Source: Cryptomeria japonica (taxonomy: Eukaryota > Streptophyta > Pinopsida > Cupressales > Cupressaceae). From it: a DNA stretch of 64,000 nt. The notes under the pieces were generated by a model. The model had not been told where the DNA came from and ran no database searches. It saw only the letters and a program-made list of their open reading frames with translations. The stretch spans positions 615,844,476 to 615,908,475 of the forward strand of contig NC_081408.1 of NCBI RefSeq assembly GCF_030272615.1. Direction: 5' to 3'. Of the stretch, positions 1 to 11,180 are shown piece after piece. The stretch's first letter is position 1. Each line of letters begins with the position of its first letter. The position numbers and the translations under genes are program-made.

Positions 1-1158
1 AGCCATTGCATTGACTACTTTGTTGTTCAACCTTGGTACTTGGTCGCAGGTGATGTGTACAAAATACTGTTTGAAGTCATCCACCATTCATTTGTAGGGT
101 AGTAGCTTGTCATCTTTTGTCTTTAAGTCATTGTTGATTTCATTGACGACTAGTTGTGAGTATCTGTAGACCTTTAACTCTGTGATTTTCCATTCTATGG
201 CCATTTTGATGCCTATAACCAATGCCTCATATTCAGCCACATTATTTGTGCATGGGAACATAAGCCGATATGATCTTGGTATAGTGTGTCTTTCAGGAGT
301 GATGAAGAGAATGCCAACACCTGAACCATGTTGGGTGTAGGATCTGTCAAAGTATAGGGTCCATTGCTTGGTAGAAATAGCAAGAACATTTCTGTCCGAA
401 AATTCAATCTCCATAGTTTGTTTTCCTGGTAGCGGTGCTTTAGCTAGTTGGTCTGCAATTGCTTGTCCTTTGATAGCTCTTTGTTCTGTGTAGTGTATGT
501 CAAATTCACTGAGAATCATGACCCACTTAGCCAATCGGCCTATAAGAGCTGCCTTGCTGAGTAGGTATTTGAGAGGATCAATTTTTGCCACTAGCTTAAT
601 TGTGTGTGCTAGCATATAATGTCAGAATTTTTGAGAAGCGAAGACTACTGTTAGACAAGCCTTCTCAATGAATGTATAGTTGAGTTCATAGCCATTCAAT
701 GTCCTATTTATGTAGTATATGGCTCATTCCTTTCCTTGTTGATCTTCTTGTGCCAATAGTGCCCCCAGTGATATATCTGTTGTTGAAATGTATAGAATGA
801 GTGGCTTTCCTGGTACTGGTGGTACTAGAATTGATGGGTTCATCAGATACTGTTTGATTTGATAAAAAGATTCTGCACACTTGGCTTCCCATCTGAAAGG
901 TACATTCTTATGTAGCAAATGATTGAATGGTAGACTTTTATCAGCTAGTTGAGCGATGAATCACCTGATTGATTGGAGTTGTCCTTGTAGAGATCTAAGC
1001 TAACTGATATTCTTTGGTGGTGGCATCTCCATAATGGCTTGTACCTTTGCTGGATCCACTTCAATACCTTTAATTGAGACTATGTAGCCTAGTAACTTGC
1101 CTGATGTAACCTCGAAGACACACTTCTTAGGCTTGAGCCGGACCTGGAATTTTCCCAA
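1..1158 (-). pseudogene. Element A RT thumb, RNase H and second RNase H
   Basis: This continues the RT frame after a TGA at about 1157-1159. From right to left it reads the RT connection (LKPKKCVFEV-like), the RNase H of pol (YISTTDISLGALLAQE, then LSEFDIHYTEQRAIKGQAIAD), and from about 360 a second, archaeal-type RNase H (WTLYFDRSYTQHGSGVGI, then NNVAEYEALVIGI). Dual RNase H is known from the Tat lineage. In the second domain the expected YGDSQ motif reads YRYSQ, so one catalytic aspartate is missing. Further stops lie near 965, 722 and 86; the frame continues to base 1 and would lead into integrase outside the window. RNase H would degrade template RNA during reverse transcription; this copy cannot be functional. 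Confidence 0.85.
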
Positions 1159-2292
1159 TCAATCAAAAATCTTTGTTAAGATGCTAAGGTGTTCTACTCT
1201 AGTGAAGGATTTAGCTAGTAAATCATCCACATAGTCTTCCATGAAGGTATGCATCATGTCATGAAAGATTGTTGTCATTGCTCGTTGATAAGTAGCTCCT
1301 GCATTCTTTAAGCCAAAAGGAATAACATTCCAATAGTACGCTCCCCAAGGACAGGTAAATGTTGTTTTATCTTGATCCTCTAGGGCTATTTTTATTTGAT
1401 TATAGCCTGAAAAACTGTCCATTAGTGAGAGCATTGCATGGCCTGCTGTGAGGTCTACAATTATGTCAATACTGGGTAAAGGAAAGTCATCCTTTAGACA
1501 CGCTTTGTTGACATCTCTGAAATCAATGCAGATTTTGATACTGTTGTCTAGTTTTGATACTAGTACTATGTTGGAAATCCATTCTGCATAGTCGATGGGT
1601 CGAATGAATCCAACATCTAATAGTTTCTTTACTTCGGCTTTGACCATGAGTGCCACTTGCGGATTCATCTTTCCTAGTTTTTGCTTGACTGGCTTAACTC
1701 CTGGAGAGATGGACAAGTGATGCATGATTAAATGTGGATCAATTCTGGGCATATCTGCGTATGACCAAGCAAAGTTGATTTTATTTTCTTTAAAAAAGAT
1801 GATAAATGCTGATCTTTCTTCCTCTGTCAGAGATTCTGCCAGGTGTATGTTTTTGACTACTTCTGTAGTACCAATGCTGATTGATTGAGTGGGCTCAATC
1901 AATATGGGTGATCTCTCATGAAAATGTTCAGGAAGAGTGTCAAGTCTCCCATCCTTATGTGCCTTAAAAAGGTTTTCACCCTCAGATGCATCCTTTATTT
2001 TTACTTTTTTGTGATCTAGAGCTGCCATTGACTGGTTTTCAACATCAGACCTTTTATTTGGTTCATTTTTGTGACTGAGAGACTTGGCACTCCCTGGTTT
2101 GCAAACATTGTTATCATGTTTACTGGTAGAGCATGTTTCTGGGTTAATGGTACATAGGTAGTGGATAATAGATTCATCATTTGGGAAAATTGGTATATCA
2201 TGCATTTCGGGTTCATCCCAATTAATGAGGTCGGGAAAGACAAGTGGTAAGGAATCATTTGGTGGATCAAGTTTTGCTACTGTAAGTGCCAA
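1159..2292 (-). pseudogene. Element A reverse transcriptase core
   Basis: The C-terminal two thirds is a Ty3/gypsy reverse transcriptase that would copy element RNA into DNA in the virus-like particle. Visible blocks are KKLLDVGFIRPIDYAEW, SIKICIDFRDVNKACLKDDF, DSFSGYNQIKI, VIPFGLKNAGATYQRAM and the catalytic box YVDD (codons at 1222-1233) followed by LLAKS, a combination usual in Tat and Athila elements. The first 170 or so residues are a linker with no domain I recognise. The stretch from 2292 to 1160 is open. A TGA follows directly after LTKIFD and the same frame then continues into the RT connection, so the interruption is one point mutation. Confidence 0.9.
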
Positions 2293-2316
2293 GATAGAGG
2301 TTTCATCGTGATTGGT

Positions 2317-3363
2317 TCAGGTGCTAAAGAAGTTCAGGATTTCGTCGAGGTCTTTGATGGTATCATCCTCTGTATAGACTTGTTCATAATGTTTCTGTTC
2401 GCTTTCCTTAGCGTCATAGATATTTTGTTGTCCAAATTCAGGTAGTCCATCTTCTGCGTTATGCTCTTCTTGAGAAAGGGATATGGAGCTAGTATTGTCA
2501 GCAGTATCTCCAGTAGCATTTGAGTAGCTACCCCATTCATATTCATTGGAATTAGTCTCAGAGGTATTATCCCAGATCTTTTCAGTGTTGTAAACAGGTA
2601 TGTTGTATGATGAAAATAGATCTTTGATGATTGATACCAGTTTGATAGTCTTTTTTGATTCTGTGTCGGATCCTGCTTCTACCTTTTGTATTCGTTCATA
2701 TACTGTTCCTCCTTGGAGAGGATTAATGATATCAGGAGGTAGTTCTGGTTTTTTAGATATTGGTGTTTGAATATGAGCTACTGCTGCAGATATGGCCTTC
2801 TTGTGATTCAGAAGTTTCTCTTGATGTTGCTTTTGTTCTTTACATTCACAGTCCTTGTGGATTGTTGCTGCTGACTCAAATAGTGCTTCCTGCCAGGATT
2901 CTTCTTTGTACTTCTTCTTTTCTTTCCATTGAGGTTTTGGAGTTATGTGGGGTATCTTTCTTAGTAGGAAAGTGAGTTTACAGCCCAATCTTGTTTTGTC
3001 TTTACTGAGCTGAGAAGGAAGGTCTATTGGTTCAGTGACTCCTTCTTTGTGTTTTCCAATAGGTCCTTTACCATCATTTCCTATTTGTTGCATGATTAAG
3101 TAGCCCTTTCCATATAGGTATGTTAGTAGAACGATGTCCAGAGTAGCTGCTCTGTTATCTTCTTCCTCATCTTTGTATAACCAGTTAAGGATGTCCTTTT
3201 CCTCTAATTCATGTGCTAGAGTGCCGAGTTGGATGAAGGTACCATCAAATTTGGTGATGGGCTGAGTTACCTGATGTGTTGATGTTGTAGGTAATCCATG
3301 AGATCTGGGTGATGTTGGTAAGTTGGCCAAACACATGGGTTCCAAAGAGTATTCTCCCATGCC
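2317..3363 (-). pseudogene. Element A protease-RT linker with G-patch-like stretch
   Basis: This is an open stretch of 347 codons in the same frame as protease and RT. It begins just after an in-frame TAA that follows the protease domain. Glycine-rich segments (a start reading GMGEYSLEP, and later YGKGYLIMQQIGNDGKGP followed by IGKHKEGV) look like the G-patch-type motif seen between protease and RT in Tat/Athila polyproteins; that match is by eye. The rest is charged and low in hydrophobic runs (KKKYKEESWQEALFES and an acidic tail near 2340-2560). A spacer or RNA-binding role within the polyprotein is inferred from position only. Confidence 0.6.
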
Positions 3364-4182
3364 TTATTCTCTGATTTGCATTTTCTGCTTGAAATCTCCA
3401 GGCAATGATTCAGACTTTGCCTTCTGTAGATCTGATGTTGAGGAATTTTGTTTTTCCCTATTACGGGGAACCAAACTGTCCTGGGCTACCCCCATTGTAT
3501 TACAATGTTGAAATGGATTGGGATCAGCTGATATAGAGACCTCTTGTCTATTATAGGGAAATTTGACACACTGGTTATATGTAGAAGGCACTGCTTGCAT
3601 TTCATGTATCCAGGGTCGACCTAATAAAATATTGTACGTGAGGTCTATGTCTAAGACCTGACACATAGTATCCCTTTGTACTGGTCCAGCTTGAATGGGT
3701 AACATCACGGTTCCTTTAGATGATCTTTCCTCATCATCATATTCCTTTATGGTAATCTTTTTACATGGATCAATAGACTCCTCAGAGAAGCCTAATGCAC
3801 GGATAAGTTTTAAGGTACATATATTAAGTCCAGCTCCTCCATCTATCAATACTCTTTTTACTCGGTGTTTATAAACGATGACTTCAATATGGAGGGGAGT
3901 GTTATGCGGATGACTTAAGGAAGTATTATCATGCTCTGAGAAGGTGAGATTATGAGGCCCTGTCATATGAGTGACCATGGCTTGGAATTTGTCAGCATCC
4001 AGATCTTGAGGTACATTGGTTTCCAATAGCGCTCGTTCCAATATATCTTTGTGTTTTGGTGATAGTTTTAGCAATTCTAGTATAGATATTTGAGCAGGAG
4101 TTTTGCGTAGTTGGCTAACTAAATCATATTGGATTTTTGGTGTAGTGGTTGTCATTGTTGTGTGGCCCTTCAAGACATATTT
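3364..4182 (-). pseudogene. Element A aspartic protease
   Basis: This is a retropepsin-like domain that would cut the polyprotein into mature Gag and Pol proteins. The catalytic loop reads VLIDGGAGLNICTL at about residue 108, where DGGA stands for the usual DSGA. The second conserved block is YNILLGRPWIHEMQAVPSTY, in the ILLGRPW form typical of Tat and Athila proteases. A single TAG near 4181 separates it from Gag in the same frame (TTRA, stop, KYVLKGH), and a TAA ends it. Related elements often have a stop or intron at this Gag-Pro boundary, so that stop could be a natural readthrough point rather than decay. Confidence 0.85.
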
Positions 4183-5478
4183 CTAAGCTCTGGTTGTTAC
4201 ATTGACAGATTCCTGATTATGCTGGTCTCGGATTGTGATGACGTTTACATGATTGTCTATAGCCGATATGTGATTGATGGTGTTATTGTAGATGTGATTG
4301 ATACGAGCCCCACGTGTATCGTTCGAGGTTGAAGCTTCATCTTTATTGTAGTTTGGAAGAGGATTTTTAAAGGCTCCATGGTCACCATTTGTTTTGAGAC
4401 CATCCACCATTAAATCACCTGAATCAATCATATCTTGAACAATGTTTTTCAATCTCATGCAATCATTCATTCGATGACCTTTGTTGCGATGAAAATCACA
4501 AAAGTGTGAGTCGTTCCACCAAGCTGGTTTGATTTGGGGTTCATAGTTGCTGATTGCGGGCAAAGAGATAATCTTGTTTGCTAGGAGTTCTCTGAATGTT
4601 GACTCCAATGATTGTCCCAGTGGTGTGAAGACACATTTTTGGAAATTGTTGGTGTCATCTTGTGAATTGTTATTAGGTCCTCGATCGGTGGTTTTGTTTT
4701 GAGTATCATTGGTGTTTTTTGTGTTGGGTTGACCTTGAATTGTATTCGGTGCGTATGTGTTAGCATCTGGGTTAGCACCTTTAGGATTCTTTGTAGCTTG
4801 AGGATTTCTTGATAATGCGAGCACTGGTTGTTTAGATTTTGGATCAAATGATTCATTGCCGCCTTCGTTTTTGTTTCGAGTCCAAAATATAGATTTGTCT
4901 AAGTTGTTGTTGTTTTGGTTATTGTAGTTTGATAAACTTGTTCCTTCTTTGAATAATTTGAGCATTCCCTTTTTGACACATGCTTCTTCTACTTGAATGC
5001 CATTTTCAATCAATTTAGCAAAAGACAGTATGCATTGGAGTTTGAGCCTATAACTCATCTCACCATTGAATTTGTCGATAAAAATTTCCATTTTCTCCTT
5101 TTCAAGAATATCTCGAGGATATCGTGAAACCATACGTCGCCAACATTGAAGGAATACCATGAATGGTTCATTGTTTTTCTGTTTGGTGTTGCAGACGTCT
5201 AGCATGGTTATAGCATGTTGAATGTTATAGGAATATTGTGTTATGATTTTGTTGACCAATTCATTAAATGATCTGACAAGAGGTGTGATTTTGGATAACC
5301 ATTCCATTGTTTGTCCTCCCAAACTTCTTGGGAATAACCTCATCAAATAAGTGTCATCATGAGAAAATTCAAGACTCAAGGTACAGAATACTCTGACATG
5401 ATCACGGGGATCGCTTTTCCCATCATACTTGTCAAATTTAGGCACATCTGAGTTTGGAGGAAAAGGGATCATGTGCAA
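4183..5478 (-). pseudogene. Element A Gag, capsid and zinc-knuckle region
   Basis: This is the structural protein that packages element RNA. The retrotransposon gag fold is visible from about residue 10 to 150: VPKFDKYDGKSDPRDHVRVF, YLMRLFPRSLGGQTMEWLSK and QYSYNIQHAITMLDVCN. A Gln/Asn-rich segment follows (residues about 190-290). At about residues 325-340 is CDFHRNKGHRMNDC, the FHRxxGH-type knuckle that replaces the standard CCHC in Tat and Athila Gag. All 431 codons are open. The start is taken at the first Met after a frame break; the true N-terminus lies upstream in another frame (5521-6073). Confidence 0.85.
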
Positions 5479-5520
5479 TCTTCTATCAAAGGGATAAGGA
5501 CAAATTTTGTTTAATGAGTA

Positions 5521-6073
5521 CTATCATCCCTTGTTGCATGTCTTGCATTTGTCTTTGTAACATTTGCATTTGTTGAGTAAGGGTAACCAAAGGTGCATTG
5601 TTTTGCTAAGGGAAGAGTTCTTCCCTTCCATAAATCCTAGGTTGAAATGGTGTATGGAACGGTATGTTTTTCTCAGGGATGTGTTGCTCAAGGATGTTTT
5701 GTCCTGGTGTATGTTGTTCCGGTATGTTTTTTTCAGGAATATCTTGTTCAGGGTTGCGTGCTTCCCCTTCTCATTGTCGTTCTTGATATTCATAATATTG
5801 AGATCTCATTCTAAACATATCTGTGTCAAAGTCTTCAGGGAGTTTAACCCCTTTGCTTGTGAGTATGAGCAAGTATTTTTCCTTGTCATTTTCCATGAGT
5901 CTTTCCACAACTTTTTGGAATGAAGCACTTTCTTGGCATTCCTGAAGAAGTTTTTCAGAAATTTTACTATCCTCTAGATGTTGACCTTCAAAAGGATTTG
6001 ATAACCTTCGATTCATACTGGATTTTTCTTGTGGCTCGCTTTGTTTGTTTTGTTGAGAGTGAGTAACGGGCAT
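5521..6073 (-). pseudogene. Element A Gag N-terminal region, frameshifted
   Basis: It begins with a Met (MPVTHSQQNKQSEPQEK) and runs through a charged helical segment (LLQECQESASFQKVVERLME) to MRSQYYEYQERQ. It then continues past a stop into a repetitive Ile/Pro/Gln stretch in which a unit like IPEKNIPEQHTPGQNILEQ recurs (about 5660-5760). A frame change between about 5520 and 5478 separates it from the capsid domain. It sits exactly where a Tat-like Gag should begin, after the leader, and has no domain name I can give. The short open stretch 6075-6260 upstream may be coding or leader; I could not decide. Confidence 0.55.
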
Positions 6074-6923
6074 TTTAGTATAAGATTTCTATGACAAAGG
6101 GGACAAAATCCTCTTCGATATGTTGCTCTGGGGTTGGTGGTTCAAATCGAGGTGTGTTGTAAGTGATGCACTCATCGGGAAAGAATGCAGGATTGATCTT
6201 TCCTCCACGGTTTATGATTTGACTGAATGCGGATTTCTGACAATATGCCCTAGTTTTCAAAGGCTCTTTGTCAAATTCGTTGGATTTGTTCTGGATATAA
6301 AGTTTGACGTGATGAAGGAATGTTCGATGATATTTGAAGAGTTGACAATTGATATATAGAATTTATTTCTTTTGACAAATTTGGAAAAACTTGGTTGTTG
6401 TTTCTTCAACGTGGTGTTACGATAAATATTCTTTCTTCTTAGATTATGGGGATTAGTCATGCATAAGAGATTCAATGGTTTCCTTTGATTTGTTTTGGAT
6501 TCAGTTGATCTTGCTTTGAAAACTCAAGTTTTACTTTATCAAAGTGAAGGTTTAGATGCCCCCTCATGACAAAGCGTGTCAAATGATATGGATAAAGTCT
6601 CCCGATATGGAAACTTGATTTGACAACCTGAGGTTTTAAACAAGTGTTTTTGAGATAAAATTCGTGAGATGATAAAGGACCTATTTGTCACTTGTGATGA
6701 TGTTTCCTGATTTTGATAGGATAGATATGTTTTATCGTGCAACTAGTTTTGGATTTTTACAACTTTTGTTTGACACAAATTTTGCTCAAGAAATAGTTTT
6801 TAAAGCTCTGTTTTCGATACTCTAGTTTGACGAAAAACGAAGCTGATGAAAAGATGTTTCCAAAATTGTCTTCTAAGTTTTCAAAATTCTTCACTGTTTT
6901 GCCCCCTATTTTTTTGGGTTTGG

Positions 6924-7304
6924 TCACGCACTAAAACAGGGACGGGATGCGCTACAGAAAGTTTCCAATGTGCTAAGGGAAAGACCACATGCGCTAAGTT
7001 GCCCCTGACAATGCGCTAACTATTTTAGACTGCTTATCTGGTTTTCTATTTTTCTCAAAAAGTTATGCGCTAATATGGGCCTGCTACGCGCTAACTATTA
7101 AACTTTACGTGCTATTGTTTGACTCCTACGCGCTAAGCTAATGTTTCAATGCGCTAGGCTATTTTCTGGATGCGCTAACTGTTTAATACTATTTTGAAAT
7201 TTTGGTAGAATGCTACTGTTTCAACTGGACACCCTAACTTGATGTTCTGATGAGCTAAAAGATGTACCACACGCGCTAAGAGGTTGCTCTCACACGCTAA
7301 ACTG
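6924..7304 (-). repeat. TTAGCGCAT degenerate motif array, leader copy 2
   Basis: About 13 to 14 copies of a motif near ATGCGCTAA (TTAGCGCAT in the sense of element A), spaced irregularly at roughly 20-40 bp. Variants include TGTGCTAA, TACGCGCTAA, CACGCACTAA and GATGAGCTAA. Intervening sequence is not repeated, so this is not a head-to-tail satellite. Most variation falls on the two CpG steps, as expected from cytosine methylation and deamination. Confidence 0.8.
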
Positions 7305-8776
7305 TCCTGATATTTTCCTTTGGTTGGTTTTTTGCAATTTTTGGATTTTTGTTATGAGTTTTTCAGTTTTGATGGATGATTTTCTGAAGTAATAAATGCA
7401 AACATAGCACCAAAGAGACAACCATCTTGCTTAATCTAACAAAAAGTGTATGTTCTGCGAGGATGTGTTCAAATCCCTAATGTTTTAACAGGTTTGGATA
7501 CAAATAATACACTTCAAGAAGACTCTTTATTCAAAGGTCATAAGTAATATCATAGCCCACTAGTTTCGATACTCCATCAGCTCAAACAGTCATGTCACCC
7601 CCTAAGGGGTGCCCATTTTTTTGTCTTTTGCCAGAAATTAACTCAAAGTGAATTGCTTCACAATTGAGTAGTTATCTTGGGAGATATATGGTGAGCGATC
7701 TTGGGGGCGGATTCTTCCCCACCCTTGCACTATGATATTACAAATGTCTGGTTACTGACTCAGCTCAAGGTTGCTATTTCTAAGGTTCATAATCAGGCTT
7801 CCTTTTTGGTCGTCAGTGATAAACTCCCTCAGGAGGCTTCCCAACCTTTAGAACAAAGGCTTTACGTATCTCAAGGATACTATGGGAAGGCTAATCGTTG
7901 CGCGCAACTGTTGAAAAGGACTTTTATCACTTTCGACTTTTGATTATAGTGGGTTGGAACACTTGGTGTCAAAGTCATTTCCCACTTAGGTCATTCCCTT
8001 CACACCGGCCATAAATAGCTTTAAGAGTTGATTTCAACTCCTCAGGAAGGCAGGCCTGGTAAAGGATTTATTACTTGAAATATTGAAAGCGTAAGAGTGG
8101 TTTGGCTTTTTGGTCACCCAGTTAAGGGGAGAGCATATACCTTCCACATTCGAGACAAGGCAAACAAAGTTCTTTTTACCTTTCAAGTCAATGATTTGCT
8201 AACTTCTACTTGGAGATGTTGCTCCAATAAGCATGGTGTTCCTTTTATTTCCTCAAAGCAATGATTACCTAATCTAGCAAAAGAACCTGGTCAACAAAGC
8301 AAAACTTCGATGTGGTCAACAAAAGAAAATCGGAAAAGGGGAAGAACTTCCCTCTTTATCTTTGAACAAAACAAGACAAGTGTGATTCTTTTACTTTGCA
8401 AAAATGAAGTGAATCCTTTTATGCACCAAAGGATGGTGAAGTTCTTTTTAAAGCTATCTTTGCAAAAAGAAAGATTGTTTTGTTCCTTTTATAATCCAAA
8501 TTGAGAATTTTCTCTCCTAGAAAAGCAAGAAAAATTGTTGTTGTGGTTCGTTTTATAGCCCAAATAAGGTGAGTTCGATTTTATTTAACAAGAGTTAAAA
8601 ATATTTTAAATTTTAACTAACTTAACTAAGTAAAAATCTAAACTATGTATAAATCTAAAAATAACTAAGCTCATCGCTGCAATACGATGTTAGAAAGATT
8701 TTGGATCTAGTGGACTTCTACAAGTCTAACTTTAAGTTCGGTTACAATTTTTTTTTTTTTTTTTATTTTCCGTCGG

Positions 8777-9056
8777 TGATGTGCTACATGACAAACTGTA
8801 CGCGCTACAAAATGGGCGGGATGCACTATCAAACAGACCCGATGCGCTAAGTTGTTTTCCAAAAGTGCTAAACTGGTTTCCAGATGCGCCGCACTATTTT
8901 TCTCTCGTGCTGAGACCTACAGGAAAATATTAGTGGGATGTTGCACTAATTTAAAGGCTTCACATCCTATATGATAGACTGCACATGCTAAATAGTAAGC
9001 TTGATGTGCTATACTGTTAACCGAAAGCGCTATAGAATGTTTCCCACGCATTGATT
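8777..9056 (-). repeat. TTAGCGCAT degenerate motif array, leader copy 1
   Basis: About 11 variants of the same motif (GATGTGCTAC, TACGCGCTAC, GATGCACTAT, GATGCGCTAA, AAGCGCTATA and others) in 280 bp, beginning within about 80 bp of the PBS. It is more eroded than the array at 6924-7304. Confidence 0.75.
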
Positions 9057-9119
9057 CTTGTTTCCCGCATACCTACAAACGAGGTTAAATTTAAAAACCG
9101 ATTTGATATATGGGGTCGA

Positions 9120-9137
9120 GCCCCACGGTGGGCGCCA
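9120..9137 (-). other. Primer binding site of element A
   Basis: On the minus strand it reads TGGCGCCCACCGTGGGGC, starting four bases after the LTR end (TACA, then TTTC). It begins with the TGG expected to pair with a tRNA CCA end. The plus-strand sequence before it (9108-9119) continues the likeness into a T-arm. I do not assign the tRNA species. Confidence 0.8.
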
Positions 9138-9141
9138 GAAA

Positions 9142-10590
9142 TGTATGCGGGAAAAGCAGGTCGATAGAACTTGAAATGTGAAAAAAATAGAGTTCTAAGG
9201 AGCCTTTCTCACACACCCACAAGACTTCTTGGTGCAAGCTATGGAGTCATGAAGTATGGCTCAGCTTCCCAAGATTGGTTCCATGGTTCTCTATCTCACA
9301 AGGCCCCTCAAACCAATGTCTTTGCTCTCAGATCATTGAGCAAAGTGGTTTAGGGATGACAAATGCAAGAACGAGGGATGCTTTTGTTGATTTTCAAATG
9401 AAATGCATCCTAAGTTATATATGATCCTATAAATGCAATAAACTAGTTATAAGATGACAAGATTAGTAACAAGACTATCCTAGCATGTTATATTAGTCTA
9501 TGGTTAAGCTAAATGATAAGGAAAATAGTATAAACATGCATATTTAGATTAATTCCTATTGAAAAGAGAGGCTAAATGATGAGCACAAATGATATATTAA
9601 AGCTTGGATGGATTTTAGTATAAGTGTGATGCTAAAGACTTGGATCCATGAAAATGGAGGAATGAGAGCTCTATTTATAGCAAAAATAGGGCAATGGATG
9701 GTCAGGATTGAAGGAGTTAATCAAGGGCTAAGTTTAAAAGTTGATAATCCATGTTTGCAATTGGCACCAATGAAATGGTGACAAATGTCAACATAAGACT
9801 GGGTTGAGAAGAGAGGCAGGAAGCATTAAATGCTTGAGAAGACCTCATAGTTATCTTAGGGGTAAGGGTTATGGTTAAGTTAGGATTAACCATTGGATAA
9901 AGGTTTTACCCAAAGGATAAACTCTTGTGCAAAGGATTAACGATAACCATGGTCAAAGCAATAAATGTTTGATGAGACCCTTGGGTTACATGGAGGTTGA
10001 GTTTAGGGAAATTCTTTAACCATGCTAGAGGGTTGAGTTAACCATTAATGGTTATGAAGACTTTGGGGACAAATTTGTAAGAGTCCTTCCAAATTTGGGG
10101 GTATTCAACAAGTTAGCTTGTTGAATAGATAAAGGCTTTAATGATTTTAGAAGACATTACTCCAAATTTGAGAAGTGACCTCCTCAAATTTAGGGAAAGG
10201 GGATAATGAATGGGTTTGGGTTAATTGATTAGGATTAGATGGATTCTAGAAGAAATTAGGAAGAGGGTTAGGATGCAAGTGGGAGATGTATGATTTTGCA
10301 AGTGGATGAAGGGATAATAGGCTTTAATTGAATAAAATGAATTTAATTCAATTTTGGTTGTAATTTTGGGAAATCAAATAAATTAGATTTATTCAATTTA
10401 GGGTAAACTATTTAATTAAATTTGAATCTAATTAAAAGTGGATAGAAGGGATTTAATTGAATAAAATGATTTATCCTATTAAATGTCAAAAGAGGCCTAG
10501 TGAATTTAATTTAAATAAATTGATTTAATTAAATAGAGAAATGAACATAAAATATTCATTTAGGAATATGGTCATTTTTATACGTCTACA
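9142..10590 (-). repeat. LTR of element A (1449 bp)
   Basis: On the minus strand it starts TGTAGACGTATAAAAATGAC and ends CCCGCATACA, giving TGTA...TACA ends. A PBS lies downstream and a polypurine tract upstream. It contains a TATA-type box on the minus strand (9671-9680). The U3 side (10300-10560) is rich in TTAATT and AATTAAAT. The four open stretches on it look accidental. Confidence 0.8.
9671..9680 (-). promoter_or_regulatory. TATA box in LTR of element A
   Basis: Minus strand CTATAAATAG followed by AGCTCTCATT, at a plausible position inside the LTR for the start of element RNA. Confidence 0.55.
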
Positions 10591-10604
10591 TTTTGCCCCT
10601 CTTT
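10591..10604 (-). other. Polypurine tract abutting the element A LTR
   Basis: Minus strand AAAGAGGGGCAAAA directly before the LTR start TGTAGACG. A PPT belongs upstream of a 3' LTR, yet this LTR is also followed by a PBS. See findings. Confidence 0.6.
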
Positions 10605-11177
10605 GAAGTGACGTGTGTGCACATGTTATTTCAAAGAAAATGGTGTGTCGTTGTGATTTTATGATCAATGTTGTTTTTATGGATTTTCATGTCGTGCCCC
10701 AGATTTGATGTGTGATGCCCCAAATTTGATAAACAATGTTGATAATGCCCCCTCGGGAGATGAATCAAAATTTTGAAAAATTTGATTTGATTTGATAATT
10801 GTGTTTGTTGTGCAAAATTTTGGCTAGGTGGAATGTTTAAATTGATTCATCTCCCGATAGTTGACATGTGCGAAGGTATGAGGGAGACCACGATCAAATT
10901 ACATTCTCATTTCCCTAACCCTAATTTCATTTTACCCTATAAAAGGGGAAAAGTGCATTGTTTTGTCTCATTTGTGCTTGTTGACCTTAGAGAAAGAGAC
11001 TTTTGGAGAGAAGACAAAATGCTTATTCCATATTCTACACATCGATTCGAGTGCGTTCAAGGGTATCAAAAGCCCTGCCGTGTATGGACCACCGGTAAGT
11101 CAACCTTTTTGACCCCTTTTTTATTTTTAATTTGGTCATTTTTGGTCAGTTTTTGAATTTTGAAATGTGGTTTTCAC
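10605..11177 (+). repeat. Possible plus-oriented LTR fragment
   Basis: This has a plus-strand TATA box (CTATAAAAGG, 10937-10946) and a 15-bp inverted repeat (TCGGGAGATGAATCA at 10753-10767 against 10843-10857). It ends near GGTTTTCA just before TGGCGCATAGGGG (11181), which resembles the first seven bases of the element A PBS. A leader-type motif array follows. Together this suggests the LTR and leader start of a Tat-like element on the plus strand, truncated at about 11441. No second copy exists in the window to confirm the ends. Confidence 0.35.
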
Positions 11178-11180
11178 GTT

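Larger units (their letters stand above)
6262..9119 (-). other. Long untranslated leader of element A
   Basis: This is about 2.9 kb between the PBS and Gag with no convincing coding frame on either strand. Two arrays of the degenerate motif TGCGCTAA (6924-7304 and 8777-9056) and a run of 17 T (8748-8764) are its visible structure. The middle (about 7500-8560) is ordinary unique-looking sequence. Long leaders are common in Tat elements. Confidence 0.6.
1..10590 (-). mobile_element. Ty3/gypsy element A, Tat-like, cut by window edge
   Basis: Read on the minus strand, this holds a 5' LTR (9142-10590), PBS, a leader of about 3 kb, Gag, protease, a linker, reverse transcriptase, RNase H and a second RNase H. 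The integrase and 3' LTR must lie left of position 1. Gag, protease, linker, RT and RNase H from 5478 down to 88 all share one reading frame, separated by single in-frame stops (near 4181, 3362 and 1158), so the original was probably one long Gag-Pol frame. The additional RNase H after the normal one is typical of the Tat group (Ogre/Retand-like); that assignment rests on domain order. The copy is dead: several stops, a Gag frameshift, and a lost catalytic residue in the second RNase H. Confidence 0.85.

Noticed and set aside
2760-2975. 71-codon plus-strand frame with hydrophobic segments
   Set aside because: Antisense to the element A linker frame, which is open throughout.
8748-8764. Poly-T run as the tail of a retroposed SINE or processed gene
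   Set aside because: No SINE promoter boxes, no gene sequence and no duplication nearby.
9108-9137. tRNA gene fragment
   Set aside because: Only a T-arm and acceptor 3' half are present, exactly at an LTR boundary, so it is a primer binding site.
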